A stretch of DNA of 64,000 bases from the NCBI GenBank assembly GCA_951230915.1, contig OX579636.1, positions 39,491,567 to 39,555,566 of the forward strand, given 5' to 3'. Both the position numbers and the translations under genes were made by a program. The notes beneath the pieces were generated by a model. That model did not search any database. It was not told the DNA's origin and saw only the letters and a list, made by a program, of their open reading frames with translations. Within the stretch, counting starts at the first letter, position 1, and every line of letters begins with the position of its first letter. Positions 25,301 through 35,933 of this stretch are shown piece after piece. Source of the stretch: Antitrichia curtipendula (lineage: Eukaryota; Streptophyta; Bryopsida; Hypnales; Leucodontaceae).

Positions 25301-26870
25301 AGTGACTTGTTTTCTAATTTTGCAATTGAATGATAATAAATTGATGGTGTGCTCTTTTTCAAGCTAAGTACAAATTATTGATGTTATTATTTGAATGATT
25401 GGAAGAAATGAAGTAAACAAGGAACAACATGTGCAATGTATATGTTAATAATTGAGCTTTTCGATGATTTTGTATTATAAAATTATAAATTCTTACATAT
25501 TTGAAGTGCATTTTTAATCACATTATGCGTACTAATGTACTGTTGGCAATAGAATTAGAAGATTTTATTGGACAATTTATAAAGAAAAAAATCCTAAATC
25601 ACTTGTAAAAATGATATACCACATTTTTGGAAATAAAAAAATGCATCTATCTTGTCATACAATCAATGCACTTAATTGTCCCAGTACAAAAATTAAGAAT
25701 AGCATATTAGTAGTGAATATATTCTTTAGGTATATTGTTCTTTTGATAATCTACCATATATAAAATCTAGAAATAACTAATATGACTTGACTTGAATTTA
25801 ATCATATAGGTATAGCATTAGAAAAGAGGCAAACAAAAAATTAGTTGAAAATTATATATTTTATACAAAGAAAAAATTAACTATCCAACTAGAATAGTTT
25901 TGTCCCTAGCATCTTAATAAGATTAAGACAATTTTACTAAATTAGTATTTTGCAATTGTAGGTGCATGGAGTATATATTGCCTAGTGCATTAGAGATGCA
26001 TGGGCTTGTCAATTTAGAGGGTGAATCACAATTCTTGCAAACCCTAACACACTCGTAAAAGACAATCTTCTATAATATAAACAATGCTTAAGCCAAAACA
26101 CCCAAACCATCTCCATCTCCATTCCTAATAAGTAAACTTCCATTGAAAGTGTCCTCCAAAGTGCCATAAAATTGTTCTTTTATTTAATTGCAATTGGTTG
26201 ATTATAGATTCTCTAATTTCAATTTTATGACCAAGCTATGTGACAATTTCAAAGACCTAGGGAGCTTCTACTTCTGAAAATTCATATTAATTATATGTGT
26301 TATCCATTTTTTTTAAATCCATAATTTTCAATTGCCGATACCACAAAAATATTTTATTTTTCTTGAAAAAAGTGCTTCTAACTATACTAATTTGTTTATT
26401 TTTTGACATTTTTGGGTGTTCTCAATTTAGATGCTCACATATTTGGAAGCCATTTGAGATATAAGATAGTGTGCTTTAAAAGCGACCATACTCTAAAAGC
26501 AATCATGACACAAGGATACACTTTTGCTTTCTCCAATGTACCAATAATGTACATTTGAAGAGATTATTTTTTTAGTGAACATTGTGCATATTTCAACTTA
26601 AAAAAATCGTAACTACTTCCATAAAGGTCCAAAAAATACGAAACAATTTGAATTTGATCCCAATTCCATTTTTCTTCCTACAAAAAAACCTACTTACAAT
26701 TGTTTGGAGGAGTGTACTTCCCCCCAAAGCCAATCAGCTCTTAAATGGTTGCTTTTAAGAGCAGACTACTTTATATCCATGATCCCAATACTTCATGTCA
26801 AAATCTTTGACCATAGCTAGTCAACTCTGAAAATGATGTAAAAAAAAAACTGTCAACTCCCACATCAGTG
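25301..26870. other. AT-rich intergenic DNA
   Basis: No gene recognised. Near 26729-26755 the words CCAATCAGCTCTTAAATGG weakly recall the TTAA context at 1970-1990. Confidence 0.35.
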
Positions 26871-28030
26871 GACCGTTTGCGGTAGACTTAGTCTCACCGC
26901 ACAAGCTTGAACGGGGGCCGAGATCATTCACTCCCGCCACCTTCATCCTAATCTGCCTCCAAATCTGTCTCCAACTAAAATTTTTTTTTCGAGCTAAAAT
27001 CTTTTCCCAACTAATTCTTCATCCCCACACCATTCATCCCTTTCTGCTGACTAAGAATTTCCTGAATTCCACCAAACCCCGTGTTGTTGGCCTGCCACTC
27101 ACTCAGGCAGGCCGTTCTCTTAACCTATTCTAATCAGAGACCCCCTCCCCACCCCCAGTGGTACCGAATAATTTTTGGGGAAGCTCATCGCGACAGCCTG
27201 GACAAAGGGGCAAAAAAAAAGTGGCATTGGACAAAGGCATCAAATGTTATGGCCCATTCTTCCACTGCTCCTAACGCAAACAGTCAGTCAGTCAGACAGA
27301 CACAAACCCCAGTGGAGAGGCTTGAGTTTTCATGTGTGTTTTGGAACTCATCGGGAACCGGGACCACCTGTTATCCCCTTGGGTGGGAGCTTCGTCGTCA
27401 TCGTCCTTGTCATTGTCTTACACACGCGCGCGCACACACACACACATGGGATTTTCTACGCTCACTGGATCCACTCTCGCCTCGAGCGCGCGTGAACAGA
27501 TCCAGTACTGTCCCTGTCCCTGTACACAGAGATGTGTGATGAGTGCCCTGCGGAAGAGCCTCAGTATGGCTGAGGCCTGAGGGGCAAAATTTTGCAGAGG
27601 TGTCATTCCTTCATGACACTTTTGTTCAGAGGGAAAGAGAAAGAAAGAAAACTGTGCGCGCAACAGCGCTCCTGTACTGTACTTCACAATCTGAACAAAA
27701 GGTCAAACAGGCGCGGCTTTACGTTAACTCGTTCTTAACCCCCCTGTATAATGTCATGATGTGGTGGAGGAGGACGGTTGACAGAAAAAAAGAGTGCAAT
27801 GAATCAACTTTCAGGTTACTGTTGAAATCAGAAGGAGGCACTTATCCTCACAGGAGGAGGAGCAGGGCCGGTGTTGAGAGCAGCCCTTTTTTTAAGCTTT
27901 TTGAGAAAGTGCTAGGATGGCAATCACTTAAATTTCTATATTCATCGATCTTTTGGACCAAAAAAAATACTTTTCAATCATATTTATGCACTTTTTCATC
28001 CAAATCTGGCGACTTCATCCACATTTAAAA
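26871..28030. other. GC-enriched segment, possible orphan promoter or leader
   Basis: GC content rises well above the flanks, with CAGT/CAGA runs (about 27283-27302), an alternating CA/CG tract (27419-27448), and a GCCTCAGTATGGCTGAGGC stem near 27557. Overlapping open frames exist on both strands, but none has a recognisable domain or splice-linked continuation, so I do not call a gene. Base composition resembles the promoter and leader region before the gene at 35934. Confidence 0.35.
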
Positions 28031-28300
28031 TAGAAATGCAAAATTTTTTGGCGAGAAAAGATTATTTTCATCTGGCAAAAAGTAAAAGTTTTATTTTGAA
28101 ATGGTGCTATCTGGCCCCATGGTGCCAAAAGAAAAAGGGCTGGTTGAGAGTGACCAATTAGGTGTGAAGATAGGAGGTTTGTAAACCGACCAGGTTCGGA
28201 GGTACGAGAAGCCGTAGTTCACTTCATTTGTTTCAAAAAATAATTAAAAATAACAATAAGGTAGGAGAGGTCTGTAAACCATCCTTTCAAGCCTACGTAC

Positions 28301-28468
28301 CTTGTCAATGCCATAATAATAGATATCTCAAGGAACATATCACTCATTTCAAGATAGGGGACACGATCAAAACTTGGTTGGTTTAGGGACCACCTACCTT
28401 AAATGCGTCTCATGTCAAGGAACGAGAAGCATGTTCCTTGAACTATCTATTATTGTCATTGATGAGGT
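28301..28468. repeat. imperfect inverted repeat
   Basis: Arms of about 38 bp: 28301-28338 begins CTTGTCAATGCCATAATAAT, and 28431-28468 is its approximate reverse complement. The 92-bp loop is non-coding. The words AGGTTTGTAAACC and AGGTCTGTAAACC lie just upstream (about 28177 and 28268). Confidence 0.55.
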
Positions 28469-28703
28469 GGACAAGTTTGGAGGACCTGTTGTGGACCTTC
28501 TAGTTTTGAAAGCAAATTGTTCTTCTAGATAGATATACAAGCAATTGCTTACATGTATAAGTCTTTAACATAACCATATGGATGTGGGAAATCCAAATTT
28601 GAATTGAATTTGCTAACAATATGGAATACATGTATATGGATAATGATATAAGGTGGGTACTTTTTGCTAATACTATGCCAAGTTTCTACTATTAGAACAA
28701 TCA

Positions 28704-30000
28704 AATTTTCATTGATTTTCTTGTTGACAAGTGAAAAGGAGGTTCCAGTGCATCCAAAACCTGCCATTTGAATACAGTATCCCAAAGATTTGGAGGGTCC
28801 AAATTTTGGGGAGTAGAAGTTCTATAATTGTTTCTTCCAACATAGGCACATATTGATTTTGAAGATGTACACAGGATGAAGATGTCGAATTTGGCTCACT
28901 GGCATATTTCGGGTACCCAACCTTGCTGTAGAGAAGTGATCCAAATATTAGCTTTATGTCTTGTATGTGATTCACATGCTAACAGTGTACCAACATGTGT
29001 CATACTGTTGTAATTTATTACTGCTGGCCCTGCCAGTTCTGCTCCAGTCTGCTGACACGTACTCCCCTCAGTCTGAAATGCCAGAATTTAGGGCACACAC
29101 AACTGATCAAAGATTTGAAATGGGAACTTAGATCACATCCAACCAGCCGTTACTAGAGTGGTGACCAGACCAAAGTGACAGAAATTTTGTTTGTTTGTGC
29201 CAAAACCACATAACTTCAGGTGGGTACCCCTCGAATCGACACTTTTTGCTACTGTGCCTAGCCCCTTAACGCCTCAATTCTTTTTCCAAAATTTTGCACA
29301 TTTTTGCTTATATATTTGTACAAAAATATCATATACTGGAATTTCATGAAATTGGTCATTAAGGAAGGTTGTCTTTTTCAAGATTCAAAGGTTACATTGG
29401 ATGAACGAGAAGTTGGTTGGACAAAACAGCAAGCCCTCTGTTCATCGTCTAGAAAATGGACGTCGAAGCACTTAAAGGCTAGGCAAGCCTATTATCACTG
29501 TGATTTGCAATTTGCATATCTTGGGTCCAACTCGAAAAGGGGTCACATATTTTTCAAAGGTGTATGCTTGTTTAATGAATCAAACCCAAGTGGAATCATC
29601 AGTTTCCGTTGAAAATTTAAATTTATGTGGATTTTTGAAGTGGTCAGCCCTAAAATTATAGAATCTCACACAGAGTGGAGTCATAAACATTTCATAAACA
29701 AACCACAAACGCCTTTCGATGTATCTATTAGCACTTGAATACTCACCAATAAAGAATTGACACATTATCCCTTGTTGGCACTGATTTCATCAAAAAAATA
29801 AAAAAATTTCATTGACTTTTTTGTTGGCAAGTGAAAAGAGGTTCTCAATGCACCGGCAAAGATCATAGCATTTAGATATTGTGTGCAAAAGTTATAAAAG
29901 GTCGAAGTATTTTTGGTAGATGTTTTAAAATCGTTTCTTCAACTTATGTACATATTGATTTTGGAGATGTCCTCAAAGTGAAGATGGTGGTTTCAAGTGG
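28704..30000 (+). repeat. diverged direct repeat, two copies
   Basis: Segments 28704-28895 and 29802-30000 share TTTCATTGAYTTTYTTGTTG, CAAGTGAAAAG, GTTTCTTCMAC, and ACATATTGATTTTGRAGATG in the same order. About 1.1 kb separates them. The sequence between has no recognised gene. Confidence 0.55.
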
Positions 30001-30319
30001 GGTGCAATTTTGGATGCACCCCATCTTATTATATGAGTGAGAAAGGGGACATTTTTATCCCATTTGTGAAGGGATGAATCTATCAATAATCACTCAATTT
30101 TTTTCAAAGTAGGATGACATTGCACATTTGAGTAAATAGATACAATTGAATTAATGTATTATTTTTCATCCATAATCCATGTATTAATGCGGATAAGTAC
30201 TTTAAGAAAAACTTATGAGTAGGGAAACGAAATTAATGTCACTGCAAAATTAGTATGATTATAGTTTCTTTTGAATAAAATAGTACAATATTGTAGTGTT
30301 TTAGCCTCTACTAATTTAA

Positions 30320-30420
30320 CCCCTAATGACTTGTAACAACAATTTTGCAATCACTACTTGTCTATGAGCTACTTTGGGGAGCTAAATTCAATTTTCTTTC
30401 AACTCGTTTGGGATAATCAA
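30320..30420 (+). mobile_element. possible solo end of a TTAA-type element
   Basis: TTAA at 30316-30319 is followed by CCCCTAATGACTTG, close to the CCCCTAAATGACGG end at 63633 and the CCCCTAAAAGACT end at 4988. No partner end was found, so this may be a relic or chance. Confidence 0.3.
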
Positions 30421-31408
30421 ATGAATTATCTTTTGATAGCTGTTTTACAAATTCAATTTTTTATAGCCTAAACTTTTCTTGAAAAGCAAAAGCATAAATT
30501 GTACAATATTATTTGAATTGTTAAATAAATAAATTCTATAGAAGATAATGGTTTTGATGATCAAATCTTTAAGTGAACACTTTACACTAATCAATATAAA
30601 ATGAAATGTTTGTCAACCATAAAAAAATTCGTATTCTAAATCTATAAATTATATTTTACATAATATATTATCACTTGCTTTTAATTTGATTTTAGTAATA
30701 GCTACAAATATTTGTTCAAATTCAACCATACAGGTCATTTATATTCACGATACATAACGTAATCTCTTTGATTAAAAACCCCAAGAACTTGTGAAAAACA
30801 TATTTTGCATTACATTTAAGTTCAATCCCTCTAGAATAACTAAGATTAAATATTTTAGAAACATTGTGATCTTTGGAAATTAGTGATATAAAAGTAAATC
30901 AAATAAATCAATTTAACTATATCAGTTTAGTCAAGATTGCAAATTATACTATCTTTGTAAACAATAAAAACAAACATATAATCTATGCAAGAATCTATTT
31001 ATAAAGCAATTGGCTTGCTTTTTGAAGAAATGCCCATTCAAAAACTAGATTTTCATTGTCCTTATCTACTTTTTGGTCATGATGCCCACAAAAGAAACTG
31101 CACCTACTTGCAACCCATTTCTAAATGTACAATCTCAACACAATAGTCTAGTATCAATTTTGGATGCACCTATGTTCAAAACTTTGCAAATTCATAATTT
31201 ATTAAAATAGTGCCAAAAAAATGTTTTTTAAGCAAAACTTTGACTTCTAATAAAACTCAACAAAAATGTAAACATCTTAATAATAGGATCCACATTCAAA
31301 TACTCATTTGGACAATTTTAGGTTTATTTATCTTCTTTCTACATGATAATATTAAAGAAATTAAAATGAGATTTGAAATATTATAATAAACAATTAAAAT
31401 TCCTTTAA

Positions 31409-32187
31409 CCCCTAAAGTCCCAAGGTCTTTTTTCTTCAAAAACCACTCAAAATTGCCATTTCTATAGCAAAGAGCAACAAAATATTCAAAATGTTTTTTT
31501 TTGCATATCTAACCATAGGATCTTGCACTAGACTGGTATAAAAATGTGTGAAAGAAATTTCACAAAGTTTGACCATGTAGGTTGCAAGACATTTGCGCTT
31601 AAAGTAGAGAAAACAAGTTTTTTTTTCACTTTGTTCAACTACACTCTTTGGCTTTGAACCTTCATAACTTATAATTTTTGCTCTATTGATTTTGAATTTC
31701 TAATTTTGTATAATAAAGAATTGAGTTGAGAGTCTAAGAAAAAATATTCAAAAAACACACACTTAGTTTTCACTCATTAAAAATTTATTAAGTAGAAGTA
31801 GGTTCAAGATTGAAGGACAAACTAAACCGTTAATAGCTTCAACATGGAATTGAAATACACTAATCTCAATGGTGAGATTGCTCTAGCAAGAAATCTTAAC
31901 CTTGTGAAACTTTTTATTTATAAAAATTGTGAAAATTGAGGTCAAAAATGAATCCTACAAGTTATTTTTTCAAGAAGATGCTCTGATTGCCCGAAAAACA
32001 GCATTGACCATAATTTTCACATAACAAATCCAAATGAAATAAATCAAAGCTTTCCATGTACATAAAAATATAACATTTAAAAAATAACTTAATTTTTTCT
32101 TTTACTTTAAGGTTTTTTGAAGGGATTTTTCTGCTTGCCAAACTAAAAAAATGACTTTTTGTGCCATAACTTTGCTCCCGAGCTCCG
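31409..32187 (+). mobile_element. TTAA-type element, left end, cut by gap
   Basis: TTAA at 31405-31408 is followed by CCCCTAAAGTCCC. The interior aligns in order with the element at 4988 (TGCCATTTCTA.., TAGGATCTT.CA, GACCATGTAGGTTGCAAGA) and with 62480-63120 (GAATTGAGTTGAGARTCTA, TTTTTTCAAGAAGATGCTCT). The other end is not visible before the N gap. Confidence 0.6.
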
Positions 32188-32387
32188 NNNNNNNNNNNNN
32201 NNNNNNNNNNNNNNNNNNNNNNNNNNNNNNNNNNNNNNNNNNNNNNNNNNNNNNNNNNNNNNNNNNNNNNNNNNNNNNNNNNNNNNNNNNNNNNNNNNNN
32301 NNNNNNNNNNNNNNNNNNNNNNNNNNNNNNNNNNNNNNNNNNNNNNNNNNNNNNNNNNNNNNNNNNNNNNNNNNNNNNNNNNNNNNN
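32188..32387. other. assembly gap (200 N)
   Basis: Exactly 200 N, probably a placeholder of unknown true size. It interrupts the TTAA-type repeat. No duplicated flank is seen here, unlike the second gap. Confidence 0.99.
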
Positions 32388-33419
32388 ATAATATATGTTT
32401 TTTCTTCAAGCTTCTTCAATTACTTCTTAAAGGACAAATTTGTCCAAGAGCAATGGTTTTAGGTTCAAATTTGAATTTCATATAGTTTTTGATTTTAAAT
32501 GTTTTGGAGCTTGATTACGGAAATGAAGTTCCATTAATCTTCTAATTAATCCTTTTCATCTATTTTCTAAAATTGTTAAGATAGTGATTTTTGTGATACA
32601 TTGACGGTAGCATCTTGAAATTTTAAAATACACCACTTTTTGAACTTTTCTATCAAATTTTCATCTTAGTGTGAGCTCAAGGAGTACACCAATTACACCA
32701 TGATGTTCATATCTATCATCTCCAATGTTGATAAAATTTTCATACTATTTCAAGCATTTTAATATTATTATAAATTTTACAAATAAATAATTAAAAAAAT
32801 CATATAAACATATGTTTTTAATTATGAAAAGAAGAAGCTAAATTTTGAATTATATGACTACAAGAAATAAATATTAGATATTTAAAAGGCGTGTTTTTAA
32901 TATAAAAAACTAATGAAGTTTGACAAGTCCATCAAGGATTAATATTAATTGCATGAAGTGCAATTTTCACAACATCCGTCCTCCATCCAATAAATGTTTG
33001 AGTGTTTAATGATTCACATTCTAAGACTCATGCAACCTTAATTAAGTGGTGTTGACCTTTATACATTGGCGAGGTGGTTATGACTTCAAACTTGATATTT
33101 GACGGGATCCTTACTACCCAATTCACCCAATTATGGTAGGGTAAGATGATTTCATCGTCTGATGGATGGTTGAGAATTTTGCAAGGAAGGAAACGAACAT
33201 GTCAATTCTTTGTAGGGTCTTCAGTTCCTAACATATCATCAAGGATGAAATTTGTCATCTAAATCCACGAGGCTTAAAGACACTTTATATGCAAAGGATA
33301 TGCCAATTTGTTGTGTAAGAGGCCCTCAAAGGCTGAAATCCTCACTTGTGATTGGACAATTGAACTTGTGCAATGGGTCTAAAGGGGAAATGGTCCGGCT
33401 TGTACATGTAAAGCATCCC
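32388..33419. other. AT-rich intergenic DNA
   Basis: Nothing recognisable in about 1 kb. Confidence 0.4.
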
Positions 33420-33423
33420 TTAA

Positions 33424-33644
33424 CCCTTAAACGTCGAGGCGGACGTTTCGCGGCCGACGGATGACAAGAAAATCTCTTGTGTAGGACAAAAGTGCAACTA
33501 TTCATCTTCCAAATTTTGTGGGAAAAGAGAAGATCATCAACAATACTTTGACTTCCAATGAGTGCTTCTGCATTTTTTTAACCCAACAATTCACACGGTG
33601 TTACAACAGATGATTTCTACGGTTATGAGCCCGTCGTTGAAGGG
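33424..33644. mobile_element. short TTAA-flanked MITE
   Basis: The 221-bp element starts CCCTTAAACGTCGAGGC and ends GCCCGTCGTTGAAGGG, an imperfect inverted repeat, with TTAA on both sides (33420-33423, 33645-33648). The left end is GC-rich (GGACGTTTCGCGGCCGACGG) and nearly matches the sequence inside 57760. It is non-coding. Together with the 4988 element it suggests piggyBac-type mobilisation in this genome. Confidence 0.65.
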
Positions 33645-33648
33645 TTAA

Positions 33649-34261
33649 CTTGATAGTTGCGCCGTTCCCAACAAACGCTTCGTTCACTCCTATCTTTAAG
33701 ACCGGAGTTACATTACCCTTCTTCTTCTTCACATTCCATCAGAATCAGTTTGTCTGTTGACACGAAGCATCCTCCGTCCCGTTTAAGTTTAGCCCCAATA
33801 AAATAAGAACTGTTGCCTGCCCTTTCAGCTGTCTGTCTGGCTTGCCCCTTTGTTTTTTTTTCCAAAAAAAGTAAATTTTAACCATTGAGCGGAAAAAAAA
33901 AAATCCCTGCAAAGTGATAACATTTTGTCTGACGACACCCCCCAGAGAATCTTGGCAAGAAAAAAACATGGCCAGAGTCGAAATCAATCACGGAGCAGGC
34001 TGTGCTGTCAGGCTGTCAGGACGCCAGCCCTACCCCCCCCCCCCCAGCACCTGTCATGAATGAAAGGCGGCTGCCAATAAACCGCCCTTGCAGTTCCCAA
34101 GGCCCAAACTTCAAAATCAATGCCTGCAACACCCAGTACAGTTTGTATTAATCACTTGCATAATGACCCCCACGGGTACATTTCCGCACTGCATCCTGCG
34201 AAAATCTATCCACTCGTGAGATCTCTCCTCCGCGGGTACCGACGCAAGATCGGGCCTTTCC
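33649..34261. other. intergenic DNA upstream of DUF632 gene
   Basis: No gene recognised. Base composition rises in GC toward the right. A run of 13 C lies at 34033-34045. Confidence 0.4.
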
Positions 34262-34380
34262 ATGACCCCCCACCCGTCCCCGTCCCCTGTCCCCGTTACC
34301 GACCCTGTCCCCCGATCCTGTCCCCGACCCTGTCTCTCCGACCTTGTTTCCCGATCCTGTTCCCCGATCCTGGGTCCCAA
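34262..34380 (-). repeat. degenerate C-rich (minus-strand G-rich) tract
   Basis: Irregular repeats of CCCCGATCCTGT and CCCCGACCCTGT fill this stretch, so the minus strand holds many GGG runs at short spacing. That gives potential for G-quadruplex structure in the upstream region of the gene at 35934. Confidence 0.6.
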
Positions 34381-35933
34381 ACGGGTGTTCGTCTACATTC
34401 AAATTGGAGAAAATAGCAAGAACGGATACGTATTTCGTTACGGATACGAATACATTACGTCTCTCTCTCTCGTTGGGCTCCACCCCCGCAATGTTCAATT
34501 GTTGGTTTGCGCATTGCAGGGCTGCTGCTGCCGCTGCTGCTACGTTGCGGCTCTTGCGCTCGCTGCTTCGCTTTCTTGATTGTTGATTGATTGTTGGTTG
34601 GTTCATGTCTTGCACTTCTTCCTCTTGTCTTGTTCCCGTTTCGTCGGATTGCTGTTTTTTTTACCAATGCCGCTCTCTGGTCTGCGGGAATGATGTTTTT
34701 CGACGGAGGCGGAAGAGCTGCCATTTTTGGCTAGTGTCGGTTGTGTGCGTGGAGGACAAACAGGACGTTAATTCTGGAGCTTTGAGGTGCAGCATTGTGA
34801 GAGTGGGAGCACTGGAGGTGATTGAACGGTGGAAGAGTGTGAGTGAGGTTTCTGAGGATTGAGTCCAGTGGTGACGGAGTGTGATTGGAGGAGTGGGAGG
34901 AAGTGTGGACGTTGGAGACGGAGGCCGTTCTTGACGAGATCAGTTTCTGGAATAATCAATTTCTGTGTGTAAATATGGCGTGGTGATCTGGATGTAGGGA
35001 TAGGTAGGGCCGAGCCCTAGTAGTGGGATCTTGAGAGAGAGAGACACAGGAAGGTGAAGCTCATTGATAATAGCAGCGATGGCGATGTAGAGCTGACACC
35101 GTGGTTTGCTCGTTTCTTTTGGGTTGAAAGAGTGAAGAAGTGACTGATTGCTCATCCTCCAAATGCTGTGGTGTGAATGGCGTCAATGCCGCCACGATGC
35201 TTGCAGCCGCACCGCAGCTGCAATGGTGAAGCCCGACCTGGAAAATGTGGAGGGTTTAATTGCTTACTGGAAGGGCACGATGCTGCAGTTGGTGCTTATA
35301 AGCATTGCTGAGTTGTGATCGGGCACTGTAGGGATCTGAGGCTATGCATCAGAGGGATCCGTGGAAGCAGAGTGGGATGCGTCATTTTGAGTTTCTTTCT
35401 ATCGTCGTTTCCTGGTGCATACACCTTACCCTCTTCCGTTCGTCACCTGGGTGTACTTACTTCTTGGCACAGTAGCTCAATTGCATTTTAGGTTCAGTAC
35501 CCCGAGCTCCCACCAAATTGCCACTTTTGTGATGGGACAGACTAGCGAGTCGGAGCCTAATTTTCAAAAATTTCAGTGTCAGAATCGGAACGAGCATGTG
35601 ATGTAGTAGTATTCTTGTTCCGTCATTGTGACAGTTGGAGGTTTAGCGTTTCTTGGCTGTTGCAGCCTAATTCTAGAATCTCACTTGAGTGTACTCACTA
35701 CCCCCAGTCTGCCTAAGTAGCTGCGGGCCAAGCGTAGGTTTCGTTATGTTCATCATGCATCTGGTGCTGTTGTACCACATTCTGAGGTTTCAATTATGTT
35801 GGAATGTGCAGAGTGCTTCGAGCATTGTCGCCATTGATTGTCAAAAGCTCACCACTCCGGGCATCTTTTCATCCGGAAGAACTTCTAGTATCTGAGTGGA
35901 GTTTTGTGTGTTCATTGTGGTTGAGTTATCCCG
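34381..35933 (+). promoter_or_regulatory. promoter and probable long 5' leader of DUF632 gene
   Basis: GC-rich, pyrimidine-rich sequence leads directly to the ATG at 35934. Many short upstream frames occur (for example 34587-34862, 35415-35606, 35689-35895); they have no recognisable motif and may be upstream ORFs if the leader is long. The transcription start cannot be placed. Confidence 0.4.

Noticed and set aside
27081..27687. Several overlapping open frames of 80-160 codons on both strands
   Set aside because: They overlap in many frames within a GC-enriched, simple-repeat region, show no known domain and have no splice-linked continuation.
27736..27750. TTAACCCCCCTGT as a TTAA element end
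   Set aside because: The sequence after CCCCC does not resemble other ends and no second TTAA end is near.
34117..34615. Open frames on both strands through the C-rich tract
   Set aside because: The peptides are low-complexity (Gly/Asp/Arg or Pro/Val) products of the repeat itself.
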